Shown here one piece after another: positions 35,601 to 48,186 of a DNA stretch of 64,000 nucleotides. The stretch covers positions 2,604,001-2,668,000 of the forward strand of contig JASJZH010000006.1 of NCBI GenBank assembly GCA_037178975.1, given 5' to 3'. A program made the position numbers and the translations under genes. Numbering within the stretch: the first letter of the stretch is position 1; every line of letters begins with the position of its first letter. The notes below the pieces were generated by a model that had not been told where the DNA came from, made no database searches, and saw only the letters and a list, made by a program, of their open reading frames with translations. The DNA comes from Oscheius tipulae (lineage: Eukaryota > Nematoda > Chromadorea > Rhabditida > Rhabditidae).

Positions 35601-38275
35601 CGTCGATCAGATCTTCGCTGTCCCGCAGAAGCCTGATGTAAGCTACAACCCCCTGTCGCAATGTTGTGCCTTTCAGCCTCGTGATGACTTTGGCATAACA
35701 ATAGCTCCACCGAAACGCAGTCCCTCCAGGTTAGTTTCTTGTTTTTCTGCACAAGTGGGTACGCCCCGTGAGGCATAAAGTTGCCTGAGTGCTGGCGCCT
35801 GTCGTTGCAGAGAGATGTTCACGCTTCTTCGCCGGTCTCTACGACTGTTTCATACTTTTATAATAAAGCAATCTTCAAATTCAGACACAATCTCGGAAAT
35901 GACAAGAGGATCGCCATCATGCAGTGGATGGAAAACTGTGAGCCGATTGTGGTCGACGAGGAAAGACTGCCAGAGAGGATGCAAGCTGAATGTATTATTC
36001 TGTCACATCCATTAGAGGATATAATTGAAATCGACGAGGAATCTATGAAGGACTCGATGAGATCAAGAGGAACACATCCTCTTCGTATTCTCAGTAAGGA
36101 AGCCATCAACCATGTCGATTCGACTACGGAGAAGGCGCTTGCTCAGGTTTTTTCAAAGCTATAAACATCAACTGAAAATATATGTTCAGGATTCTGACGA
36201 GGATGCTCTTGAGCGTGCCATGGAGGCTTCGATCTCATCAATCAAATCGCACGACATTTTGGCGAAACTTCAAAGTCCGGATCTCGTTTCGACTGCGGTC
36301 AGTTTGGTCAGTTTGTGCAGCTGTGGCTATGCGGCTTGTTATAGACAACTGTATACACCGACGCAATCGTGTAAACATATACAGACAGACCGCAAAAGAG
36401 AAGTGGCCACCTCGATTACGGCGATAAGCGACCGATTGAGAGCGAATCCAGGTCGGGAGGCTCGAGTAACACCCATATGTGACGAGCTAACGGGGTCAAT
36501 TGGGGGGATCCGTTACAAGTCAGTCTCTATAAATAATTTTTCAGAAAGAAGCTACGGTTTCGCTTACTACGGGTACACCTAGCGAAATGGATCTCTACCG
36601 CCGTGCCAGTCATTTGGAAGAGTATGCTCTTGAGCGCATGAAGGTTGTCACTTTTCTAAGATTTTTGAAACAATTGTTTCAGGAGATTGATGACGAGAAA
36701 AAGAAGAAAAAGGGAAAGTTGAACTTGAACTGCTGTCAAAACAGCATGCTCTCGTCAGGAAGCACTGTTGTTGACTGGAATGCATTGGAGAAGAAGAAGT
36801 GGGTTTTGATTTGTCAAAAGATATTTTACAACTTTCCAGGCAAGCAGAGCGAGAAGAGGCAAGACGACGAGAAGATTTGAAAGCTAGGCGAGAACAGCTT
36901 AAGTTGGAAGAAGATGAACTGCGTCGAGAGCGCTACCAAATCGACAAAGAGCTCCAGGATCGTCCCTTTCCAGTTCAACTTGTACGCCAAATCTCGCAAC
37001 AGCTACACAGCCTGAATACGAGTAAGCCGAGTACGAGATCCAGGGCTCCTTCTGACTCTCTTCCCACGACACCGACCGTCTCTCACAAAAAGATAACCCC
37101 GTGCAGGACACCTTCTCTGACAAACTGCTCGTCTCAACTACTGTTTCACTCTCCAGCTGTATCGGTAAACTCACAATCCAAAATGCTCAAGCGTGAAACT
37201 CCACGAAAGTCAAGCAAGTCTCGAGAAAAGAAGGAACGTCGGAACTCGGAAGGAATTGTTGTTGATGAGCCGATCCTGCGCTCCCCTTACACAAAGGTCG
37301 GTTTATTGCACAACTATTGGGTTACTGTTTACGCGGGAAACCTAAGCAAAGGCAGCTGTTTATGAGATAATCTCTGACCCGAACTCCTCTCTGGGTCCGA
37401 TGTATTGGATTGCGCTAACAAGGAGCACGATGGCATAATTCGGACCATTGATCGCATCATTCAATTTGGTTGCAATGACTTTGTGGACGAACACGCGTGC
37501 CAATCATTGCATGTTCGCATTACCACTTAGAGAAATCAGAGGAGGGATTCTTAGTCTGCTTCTGTTAGATAACCTCTATGTTACAGGTCACCGTCCCGCG
37601 ATTAGGAGCCGGTACTGCTAGCAGTGGGCGTGGATCGGACGACAACGCCTCGGAAACGATGAAGGGAAAGAAAAGACAAAGCTATTCTGCATCTTCTGGC
37701 TACGAATCTGGTTGTGGAGACTACTACAGCATTTGTAAGTTGTATTAAATAATACTTACAAAACTTTTTAGACAAAGATACGCGTCTCGAACGCTTGAGA
37801 GCGGTCGATATGCGTCTTCAGTTGGGAAAAGAAGTCGATCGTTTGAGGGAAACCCAGAAGCAGTTGAGTCGTGAGCTGCAGGCAGCAAAAGCGAGAATAG
37901 GACAAGTTGACGATGGAAGGTAGGATAGTTGTTCGTTTCCGCCACAAGAATGTATTTAGAAGCATCTGCCACGAAAAATCGCTGTCTGGACTCTCGCAGG
38001 CCACACTTATTGACACCCTAACACAGGTTAGTAGAACTTAATCCGCCCAATTATTCTTTTGTCCTTTTTGTTCAGACACTCCGTTTGAAAAAAAGCAGTA
38101 GAATAGAGACCAATTAGGTGAATGAAGGTTCTGTGGTGTTATTGTGCTCCGTAATGCCTACACCCTCACCTAAAATTGGGACGCAATTATGAGTTGTTTT
38201 CAGGAAAACAAGATCCTTGAGAAGCGACTAATTGCCTGTCAAAATCACACAATGCTGGTCACTTCATTCCTGTGA
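32692..38275 (+). CDS. vab-8: VAB-8/KIF26-type atypical kinesin
   Basis: Twenty exons, each junction checked for phase, give 965 codons. The motor-like domain (about residues 20-330) starts with CVFGPDVPS and continues [20 protein letters not shown] at the P-loop position. It has [11 protein letters not shown] at switch [17 protein letters not shown] at switch II and [18 protein letters not shown] at the loop-12 region. ATPase motifs are altered (GGKSRGKE for GQTGSGKT; DMGIGE for DLAGSE), as in the VAB-8/KIF26 group. The rest is Ser-rich, with acidic stretches ([27 protein letters not shown]), a Lys-rich helix and a final coiled coil ([20 protein letters not shown]). In C. elegans VAB-8 directs posterior cell and growth-cone migration. 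Exon 1 starts two bases after a TTTCAGG acceptor. Confidence 0.93.
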
Positions 38276-40934
38276 GATCCAACAACATCCACTACGTCAT
38301 AGCAATTGTGTCAACTGTTCAACACTTCCCAGCTTGCCTTATTTTAAACCAGGTCTTTTGTATTACGAGCCCCGATGATGTAAACTACAAATAAACTTTT
38401 TATGCATTCTAATGCCGTTTTTAAACATAAATGTGACCATGTTTGGATATTAGAAAAGGCGCAAAGTAGGAAGGTCTCCGACAATAGCACGGTTATTTTT
38501 CTAGAGAAACGCTCTGCTCGACTGTAGCTAGTCTTGTTGGAACTTTAACCATCCCATGTTAAACGATCATTTTATTTCGAAGAAACTTGTTTGAAAAAAA
38601 AAATAGAAGTTAAACTATATAGTTTGTGGATTGATTTTCACAGTTGAGACAAGAATTTCGGAGTGGTTCTCTCGAGTTTTACGATGTTTTGTTCCTCCTT
38701 CTGAATACTCTACGAAAACATGATACTTTTGCAGACAGCTTTTTATTTCCTAACCCTTAACCACGCATTATTTGCATCGCTGCACTATACCCATTTTTAA
38801 CTAGACATAACATTTTGAGAACAGTCCTAAATGGCGCTGCTTTGAGCTTATGAGCGTATGAGTACCCCGCATGCTGCCGTCGAGTATGAATGGAAGAGCT
38901 TCATTGGCCGCCGGTATCATCCGTCAGCCAGATGTCCCACTGCACTTCGAAATGACGTGCCGGTCTATTCAAATACGAAAGTAGTGGGAGCGGGTAAGGC
39001 AACAAGCTTTTTAAGACCTACTGTATGACATGCGGGTGGATCCATGCCGAACCCAGTTCTCAAAGTGTTTTTTCCAAGGTCCCTAACTTGTCAACTTACT
39101 CTCTTTACCTAAAACTACTCTGCTAACAAAGAGCCTCTACCGGGATTAAGTTCTTCGCTTTTGCTAGGTCGCTGTGTGTAAAAGCTCCACGTTTTTCAAG
39201 AATAAACGCCTCCTAATTTCCTCTTAACACTAGCGACAATTTTAGTTAAAACACCTACGAGCTATGAAGGAACTACTAATTTCTGATGATTAAACAAAGT
39301 GTGTTAGTGACAGAAAAGCGCGTCATTTCTCTATTTTGGTTCTTTCAGTTCCCAGAATTTTAACCTCTTCCTTATCAAAACAACTGGTCTCGTCTCACCG
39401 ACTACTATAGCAGACATGCTTAACGTTCTTTGAGTATGAATATTCGTAGATAATGAGTCTCCTAGGATGACATCACCTCAAAACAACATGTCCTCTTGTA
39501 CTCACGTTTGTCACGAACTTTCGAGACTTTTTTTTTGCAAGTAACCAACCTTTGTCGCGTGAAACATCTCGATGTGGACTTGTTTGCTGACCTTTGCTTT
39601 GCATATGAGTCTAAGGAACCTCTACTCACGCACGTGAGAGAACTAGGACTAGACTATTTTGGTCAAAGCTATAAGAGAGAATCACCGATTCCGCTCTTAC
39701 TAATTCATTTGCCGATCAGCAGCACAGCAGCGTCATTGGACACCGTATTCACTTTAAAAAAAACACCTAAAAAACTTAATATCGCTCGTCTACGGTAGGG
39801 GGTTCATTCCTAATTTTCAGAAATCCTACTGTTAGCCTATCTACCATAATAGATACGGTCAACTATGAAAGCGTTAAACCTTTTTAATAGAAATCAGGAT
39901 CCACATGTATGTGCGTAGTTTATTGTTCGGCTTTAGCCGAACCCGTCTGGTACTTTTTGAAAGAAACAGCTGTGTGGTCACGGTAGATGTAGTTGTAGCT
40001 CTATAAATGTTTAAGAGTAGTCCAATTAACCCGTTCTCAGAACAGCTTGAGCTTATTCGGGCTTAAGATTTGAGTGGAAATTGAAACTGCTCTCTAAGGC
40101 TTTGTATTTCATCTCTATGAAATCCACCGTTTTGTATCCATATCATGGGAATGATGATGTACGATCAGAAGCAGCCAAAGCAACATATTAGTTGTACCAG
40201 AAGATACTCCTACTAAAGCTCTTTTGTATGCGATGAGGTGACTCTTCAAACAAACTAATGCGATTGCTTCACACATTGAAAAACATAACTCTTTCCTAGA
40301 GAATCCAGCAGATTTCTTTTTTTCATTCCAGAAAACAACTTCGCAGCGTTCGTGTCTTTATGTTTCTACTCTTACCTTTCGTTATGCGAAGCATCACATC
40401 GAAAGGTCGTTCACGTTACGTGCTAAAAAGGAGACGAGTAGTTAACTCGTTAAATATGCAATTCGTACTTATAACTGAATCTAACTCTAGTTCATCTATC
40501 CCGAGCACTACTGCGTATTTAATTCAATTCCCGAACAAAGAGCAAGTCAAAAAATCAACTAGATCAACTGGGAGGAGACCCGAAAAAGAAGCATCTGGGT
40601 CTATGCATTTATAAACTTGTATCTCTAGTTGTTTGTTTTGGTGTAACCTCTCATCTGAAGACGACACATCTCCGCTCCTCGAATCTGGTGGGAGGCAAGT
40701 CCAAATCTCAAGAGTTAGTTCTTGAAACCGCTTCTTCTCCATTTCACAATTTTCTGATCCCACTTCCTTTGGCTATAAAAACAGCACTGATTGACGGCGG
40801 TACCCCTCATCTTTCACAACAAACAAGACCTCTTTTAAAACGATATGATTGCTTCTTATTTAGCCTATCAGTTCATGGGAAAAAACATCTTTCAGGGTCA
40901 CATATAAGTGGAGCGAGCCTCCAGGTAAAGACAC
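38276..40934. other. 2.7-kb gap between vab-8 and the neuropeptide gene
   Basis: It is AT-rich and holds the vab-8 3' UTR and the upstream region of the neuropeptide gene. Short open frames near 39.5 kb and 40.4 kb have no motif or splice partner. The gap ends with a CTCCAG acceptor at 40923, 11 bases before the neuropeptide ATG, suiting trans-splicing. Confidence 0.4.
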
Positions 40935-41158
40935 ATGTCTGCGTGGTTTCTACGCATCATTGTCTTGTTGGCTACTGTCGTTCTTTTAACTGCTGCACCG
41001 GCCACATGGTTAGAACAGTTACTTTCTCTACAAGAATTGGTGAGTCAAGATGTCCTCGATTCTTAATATGTCAGCTTTAGGATTACGAAGATGTTCCCCT
41101 ACCCTTGAAAAGGAATATCGCTATTGGCCGTGGTGATGGACTTCGACCGGGACGCTGA
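40935..41158 (+). CDS. nlp-46: neuropeptide precursor, NLP-46-like
   Basis: Two exons (40935-41039, 41081-41158) give 60 codons. The N-terminus is a strong signal peptide (FLRIIVLLATVVLLTAA). A short acidic spacer (LEQLLSLQELDYEDVPLPL) ends in a Lys-Arg cleavage site, followed by the C-terminal peptide NIAIGRGDGLRPGR and the stop. Removal of the last Arg would expose Gly for amidation, predicting NIAIGRGDGLRP-amide. I recall this same peptide sequence as the product of C. elegans nlp-46, so the match is nearly exact. The receptor and function are not known to me. The single peptide copy at the extreme C-terminus is typical for this precursor. Confidence 0.88.
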
Positions 41159-42169
41159 TCATCATCAGGTACAGGCGGATGGGAGCATTTGGCACAATAA
41201 ATTTGTTTGACTATGTTTATTTATTGTAATATAAACCTATCACTATCCACATCTCGTATGTTTCGGATTGAAAGAGGACATCCTCATTTTGTTGATCACA
41301 TCATTGCAGGTCATTTTTAATGCACATCAATTTATGAGGACACAAAAGATGAATACGGCTCAAATAGGTCCAGTTTATCGTAATCAAGTAGATATAACAA
41401 ATATTGTGTAAAAAAATTTGATTATTTATACTGAACTGTTCTGCCATTCAGAGATTGTTACTCTAATAATGGCCTTGTCAATCTGTCGACAAAGTTACAG
41501 ACAGATGCACACAGAACCACAAAACATGTCAATATATTGGATAAGCAGATTTTGATGCTGCCATTTATACTTTACTCAATAAATCAGGCTCCTATTACTT
41601 GTGAGGAGGGTTTCGTCTATCTCAGGACTGCAGAATATGCAAAAATGGTTCACCTAGCAAATTGGAAAAGACAAGGGGAACTCTAAATCAGCCCCTTGTT
41701 TTCTTCGGCCGAGATTGTGGCGGATGTCCCCACGAATGGCAAAATCGACCGATGGCGACATGTCCTTGCTTTTCTCCTCCAGCCGTCTGCAACGTGGCCA
41801 TGATGCGCGTCGCCCCGGCGCTGAATTGACAAACTGTTAATACAGAGACTTTTAAATGCAGGTGCAGCGCTATCCTCATAAGATCACGACGTGATCCAGT
41901 TGCTTATGTCGCAGAAATGGTTACGATACTTTCAGTTGGATGAAAATCATGGTTTCCTATCAGAACAACGGCTGGAGTGATTTTCGATGAAACTGACAAG
42001 TACACGACAGGAGTCCAAAGCAAGTCGATTGTAAAGAGGAGACCCAGAGAGAAATATTTATTATATAATGCAGAGTTCTCTTAAATAAGCAGCACACAAT
42101 GGATACAAACATCAACTCAGAAGGACTTCAGACGAACTTGTTCCAACGGGTTCTACGCAGAAGTGGTGC
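41159..42169. other. 1-kb gap, convergent 3' ends
   Basis: It lies between the neuropeptide gene (+) and the small membrane protein (-). AATAAA-like sites occur near 41.2 kb. A 63-codon minus frame at 41.69-41.88 kb shows no motif. Nothing else is seen. Confidence 0.4.
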
Positions 42170-42612
42170 TCACGATGTCCTTGTACTGGCTAAAACAAAA
42201 CAAAAAAACGTCATGTTTGGATTTTTAAAATGAATCAACAATCGTTTCTTGTCGTCGATAAGGAGAAGAAGGCAATCATGCAAGCAGCGAAGATAGCCAA
42301 TTCGACCAGTACACAGTTCATGAAGAAGAAAATTTCGGTTCCATTGTAGATGACGCCATAGCGAAGTTGACCACAAGCATAGTTATCTGAAGGCGGACGA
42401 GTCATCCCTGGAACCCTCCATTTGCAATGAGCATTGCATCTACAGCAAAAAGACTTAATACTCACGTTCGTCACTGTAAGCCTTTTGTCGTTGACGAAAC
42501 TCAGAACTGCTACGGAGAAGCTGTAGACAACCTGAGATGCAGGCAAGCACCACGTTCTTGAAGCTTTCAAATTGGAAAAATGGGACCTACCACAATAACC
42601 AACTTCTCGAGA
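42170..42612 (-). CDS. small two-TM cysteine-rich membrane protein (5' end missing)
   Basis: The main exon (upper end 42531) reads VVYSFSVAVLSFVNDKRL, a membrane segment. A cysteine-rich outer loop with CCRCNAHCKW and YACGQLRYG and an N-glycosylation site (NGTE) follows, then a second membrane segment (CVLVELAIFAACMIAFFSL). A final short exon adds SSTRTS and the stop at 42170. An upstream piece ending LVIV at 42591 joins in phase and extends TM1. I found no start codon, so the 5' exon is missing from this model. A GTGAGT...CTGTAG stretch inside the main exon is only 26 nt and in frame, so it is treated as coding. Family not recognised. Confidence 0.45.
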
Positions 42613-42791
42613 AGATATCAGAATAATTGTTAAATAGGCTTTGTTAAAAAGGCTCCTCTGCGTCAGTTTATAGCCATATCACGAATGGCGTAACAAAACC
42701 AACAAAAATTATAAACTCTGGCCCATTCTGATATCACTTCCTATTCACCGTATATTGGACAAAATAAAGTGAGCAAAGCTTATGCTGCTCT

Positions 42792-42890
42792 TTGTCTGTT
42801 TCACTGTATCCCTGTCCATGTGCCTCTCTGTCTCTCCGTCTCTCTGCTTCTCTGTATTTTGGCTTCTGTCTTTCTGTCTCAATTGCACTT
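42792..42890 (+). repeat. CT/CTGT-rich low-complexity tract
   Basis: About 100 bases of nearly pure pyrimidine with recurrent CTGT, TCTCT and GTCTCT units (for example CTCTCTGTCTCTCCGTCTCT). It is a degenerate simple repeat between the membrane-protein gene and rbm-25. Confidence 0.7.
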
Positions 42891-43140
42891 TTTCATGGCA
42901 ACATGGAACATATTTCCAGGAACACATTAAATGGCCAAAAGTCATTCGCTGAGATACTTAAAAATTTATTCTGGATACAACTTGACACTTTTTTACCATG
43001 ACAATCTTGAATATAAAAAACGGTTGACCAATGAGGATACGATACTAAATCTAGCTCATTCGAAATCGGGAACAACAATAGTTAGCAAAGTTACAGGGGA
43101 TCATACCAGTATTTCACGAGGAGACCGCGAGTTGTGGTTG

Positions 43141-46100
43141 CTACTTGAGCTCTTTCCTGGCCGGGAGGTTCTTTAGACCAGTAGCCTTGCATTCAGCCTC
43201 GAAGATAAGCAGACGCCACATCTTCACCACGAACATCTCGGCGTCGTCGTCAAGTATCTGAAACTCCGTTTTATTAGAATAAATTATTTTCTCTTGCCAT
43301 TTTGACATCCTCAATAAGCTGCATAGCGTTGACTCTTTCCTTGACCTTATCGCAAATGAAATCGCAGAGAGACTTCTCCTCATCACCGAGACCTCCGATG
43401 AACTCTCGGACCTTTTTCAGCACCCAAGGTTGGATCCTCAGCGAGATGAACTCATCATCTACGCCATCCCAGGGAATGTTGTAACTGAAGAGATCTTCTG
43501 AAAACCTCAATTATTTCAAACTATTGGACATTATTTTACGCTTTGAGGTTGGAATCTTGGAAATGATGCCCTTCACAATCTTGTTCTTTTCAAGTTCCGT
43601 GATGTTCTCCATTCTCTCTTCTTTTGTGATTTCAAACGGCTTGAGTTGCTTTCTGGTACGGAGGTGATCGACGTCCTCTTCCTCCTCCATTCCGAAGACA
43701 GTAGCGAGCTTGGCTTTGACCGAATCGACGCGAACCATCGTCGTCGTGGTCTTCAGAGCGATTCCTCCGTTTGAACTACCCTCCTTGATGGGAGGGGTTC
43801 GGGTCTCATCAGTGGTCGAAACTGTCCATTGCTCCGGCTTGACAGTCGTTGTCACAAGACCAAGGCTTGACGAATCAGGGGTGATCTTTTCGTCCTCGCT
43901 CTCGGCACTGCTGGAAGACGAATCCGACTCGGCTCCTCCATTAGCACGACCGAGCTTGTGATGAGGGTTGGGGCTGCCGCTGTCACCGCGCAGCTTTCGA
44001 AGAGCTGCTTCTTCCTTAAACAGCTGGATTGACCAAATTTCCTTGCAAACATACCTGAGCTTTGTGCTGTTCTCGAGCTTTTTTCTCCGCATCCTCTGCA
44101 ATGAGCTTGTTCTGTTCCATAATCTCCTTCTTGATAGCTTCGATCTCGGCCAACTCGTTCAGACGATCCTTAGCATCTTGCTGACGTTCCTTTTCAAAGT
44201 CTCGGCGTCGTCTGAACAGTTCGGAGTGGCGGAAGTATTTGGCGTCATCTTCCTCGTCGTTGTAATCCTCCAGGAAGGTCTTCAGCTTTTTCGATTCCTT
44301 GATAATCTGGAGCTTTCTTTCTTTCTCTCTCCTATCCAATTTGTCGTAGTAGCGAGCCTTCTCCTTTTCTCTATCCTCCCACTTTCTCAGACGATCCTGG
44401 TAGTTCCTCTCCTTGGCCTTCAGAGCACGCTTAAGAACTCTTCTCTCCTCAACATCCGAATCCGAGTTTCTAAAAATTATAATAAGGATATAATAAGAAG
44501 AATAAGTACCTGCTATGACTCCTCTTTCTTCTGCGATTGCTGGGACTACTGGAACGAGATCTGGAGCGAGAAGAGTTAGAAGAATAGGTAGAGCGAGATC
44601 CAGATGAACGCGAAGACGACGAGACAGATCTTCTGCGTCTAAAATTTCAATTCCTAGTTGTTTAAGTTTGAATGAGTCATACTTTCTTCTGACCGATCGG
44701 CTCCTTCTTCTCTTTCTGTCATTCCTTCCACGACTGCTTGAACGAGATCGATGACGGCCCTGAAACAGCTGTATAAGTATCGTTCTTCGTCCACCAGAAA
44801 CGGCGAACAAATGGTAAGGGGACAAGCCAACTATAAACCAGCCTGTCTCCTATACCGGCAACATTAACCGTAATCTGGAATTATTGTGTTTGCATAGTAC
44901 TCTGTACGTTTTCTGTCAGGACATGATCATGCAGTGGACACCAAAACACACGCAGAAAGAGAGAAAGAGTGATAGGCATGAGAGTAATGTTCAAATTCAG
45001 CTCGCGAAACTGTTCCATACACAAACCAACAGGAGTGAACTGCTTGAAACAAAAAGAAAACGTATAAAGGGATTATGGATAGAAAGAATCGCCCAGCATT
45101 AACACTCACTGATCACAGGTTGCCCCGTCTCTCTCGCTTGCTCGCCATCTCGTTCTGAAAGTGGGGGAGACTGCAGAGAAAAATTTTGATAAAAACGTGT
45201 AGTATGAAAACCAGCAGTGCGGGAGAAGGTTTAGGTGCTATGAAAGCGGACAAACGCACATCACATACCGTAAAATGATTTTGGGCAGATAGGGGGCTGG
45301 TTGGACCTGAATGTCTAATTACCACGGACATTTCCAACTCAAACAGAAAAGGGAAGTGAGGCTGTACGTAATCAAAAAAAAACAGTAGCACATGCAGATA
45401 GAGTAGGGGGTTATCAAGCTGACTAGAAAGCTGAGGAGTCGACACGATGTCTTCCTTCTCTAACTTAACAGGCAAAAGACACACGACATACGCTCAACAG
45501 CTCAACACGGCAAGAAAGCGACGTGGACAAGGCATAAAGTGTGTGAATTATTGTGGTGAAAAGCTTTTTTAGTTAGCTGTAGACGACAGGACGGCCGAGA
45601 AATGTGAACGGATAGATTGTATGAGTGGGAGTCATTACCAGATAATTAAACAGAGAGTCGAAACTTACCTCTTAGCAAACCACGACGAGCAATGCTACCT
45701 ATAGAGACTATGTTTAGGAATCGAAACAAACAACAAAACTGCACCACTTTCTAGTGCAGTTTGTTTGTAATCGGAACTGACGATAGTAGTAGTTAAAAAG
45801 TAAGAAAAAGCTTTACCTTCCGGTCGTCACGACGTCTGTCATCCTTCTTGCGGCCCTTCTTCTCCGACTCCGAGAGCTCTCCATCTGAAGCATTCGAGTG
45901 TAATCGCGACAAAATTCTTTTTTTTTACCTTCGGCGACTGTTAATAATTCAGGGTGATCCGTCTCAATCCAATTGAGAATTTTCAGGCGAATCTGAAAGT
46001 AAATGGATCAGTAATTGGATAGGTTCGAGGAATATCATTAGGAGACGGACTTCAAGACGAGTTAGCCCCCCGAAAAATCCAATTTGGCTTGAAAGTAGCA

Positions 46101-48186
46101 CTGGAGAGGGAGCCTATTGACAAGGAAGTGAGGTCAAAGGCAAGACATTAGGGGAAAACGCAAATCTGTCTATCAATCTGTGACTCATCTCTAGCTTAGA
46201 TATTCACCATACCATTATAAACAATAGTCATTGGCGATTGATCAAATCGTATTCTAGAAATTCATAATACGTATTAACGTGACCAAAAAGTGCATGATTT
46301 CCTAATAGATGCAGAACATTCAGATGGATGTCTAATCCGCTTAACCGCTTGCCACCCCACTTATTATGATGGATGTCCTTGGGAAGCCTATCACTCAAGG
46401 TCTTCACTCCAATCAACATGATATGTCTCTTTCTTCTGACAGATTCATCTCGACAACTGATACCCCGCCTGCCAGTAAAAGACCAGTATTCCAAAGTGGT
46501 TATAGTGTTTTCGTCCGTCAACAGATACCGTTATGAGCCCCAACTGATTGGTCTAAACCGGTTATTTTCACCTACCTGGCCTACTCATAGTGTGATATTA
46601 CCGGGCAGTCTCTAATTGCGACTACAGTAGTTCTATGTTTTTTGCCTACTAGGTGTCTAGTTTGGTTTGGAAGGTCTCACTCTTAGGAACGCCCAAGAAA
46701 GAACTTCGATAATGGAAGGAGAATTCCCAGGCGACTCCATGTGGCACAAGCATACGCGTTGTCGTAAATCAAGGCAAATGTAGGAGCTAAGGAGAACCTC
46801 TATCAACAACAATTGTTCACTTTCTCAAGACATTCAATTACCAGCCGTGTCAAGAGTAGTTTGGGCAAATTGGAACTCATCTTAAGATTGAATTAGGGTC
46901 CTGTTTTGGTTTACTAATCCCTATGGCATAACTGAGAATGGAGTTGTAAGCTTCGACTTAAGAAGGCGACAAACAGAGGGATTATGTCAAATTTCACAGA
47001 AGAATTTTCAGAGAACGGCAATAAACGAACCTCTTCGTCCTTGTTCTTGTCATCCTCATCGGCTGGAAGTTCATGGTCCTTCAACTTTAAATCTGCCTTT
47101 CCCTGCTCCTTCCTTCTGGCAATGGCCCAGGACCTGAGATCTGAGCGAACTTTATCCTCTGCCTGAAACAGGATACCTTCATTTTACGGGTGTGAGAATG
47201 ACTCCTACCTTTACAACAAGTTTTTTCTCGCCAACTTGGAAGTCATTGAGGATTCTTAGAGCACGAAGAGTTCCCTCTGGCGCTTCGAAGTCACAGAAAC
47301 CAAAAGCTTGATATTTTCCGTTGACACCTTGAATTCGCTTCCAGCTCGAAACTTTTCCACATTCCTTAAATAAACATATAAAAAGGGAAGTGGCTTAGCA
47401 AACAGACCTCGAGCATCTTCTGCATGAAATCGTTCGTACATCTTTCTGTGATGTTTCCGACGAATACCGTAGTCGTGACACTGGGTTTCTGCTGTACTGG
47501 GGCCTGAAAACCTAAGTTTTGATGGATAATCAACATCTGATACCTGTATAGCCTGAGGATTGAAGGTTCTGATCGGGTTGAAGAAGATTGGCTGTGGAGC
47601 ATACCCTGAAAGTTTTCGGTGAATCAGAGTCTACGTGCGCTTTAGTGTTTACATGCGCAGCTAGTCAACTTGAACCCACCAGTGACCATATAATGCTCGA
47701 GCGGAAATAACGGCAACATGGCCGGTGCGGCTGTTTGTTAGAGGAAATGATGTCGCCGCGGGAAATTCAGGCGAGAGATGCGACTCGCATGAGGCACCGC
47801 GGCAAAAAATCGATCGTCGCAAGCGCTCTCCCGAAATCCCAAGCGTCATTCCGTGTTAAGTGTCGATGAATGTAGCATAATGGTTGTCAGATCAGAGACA
47901 GAGGAAGTCGTTATGTCGCTAGGGTAGGCCTCAAAAGCACACCAAGCCGTCGGAGAGTCAAACGGAAACAGCTGCTCAGCTTTCATATAACGAGGCCTAA
48001 TGGGTACACATGGTGAAATTCAGAGGAAAACAGACTCGAATAGGAATATTACAATAACCACGGAACACCACACAACGGAATCTTACCCTGTTAGTCTCAC
48101 CCTATTCTAGACTTCCTTTTAATACTGATTATTTTGCACTTACCGAATGGAGCTCCTCCAGGAAACGGCCTCGGAGGAAACGACAT
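43141..48186 (-). CDS. rbm-25: RBM25, splicing factor with RRM, RS/RE region and PWI domain
   Basis: Thirteen exons join in phase to 680 codons (48144-48186, 47544-47605, 47408-47503, 47209-47364, 47031-47162, 45929-45992, 45817-45884, 44683-44759, 44510-44638, 44055-44469, 43540-44023, 43298-43497, 43141-43257). The N-terminus is Pro/Phe-rich. The RRM has RNP2 TTVFVGNIT and RNP1 KYQAFGFCDF. A link with NWIETDHPELL leads to an Arg/Ser tract, a long charged helix (LKRALKAKERNYQDRLRKWE), and a C-terminal PWI domain (YNIPWDGVDDEF, SLRIQPWVLKKVREFIGGLG, FVVKMWRLLIFEAE). RBM25 binds pre-mRNA and U1-associated proteins and affects splice-site choice. The last intron appears to start with GC. Two introns of about 1 kb flank the small exons at 45.8-46.0 kb. 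Confidence 0.94.
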
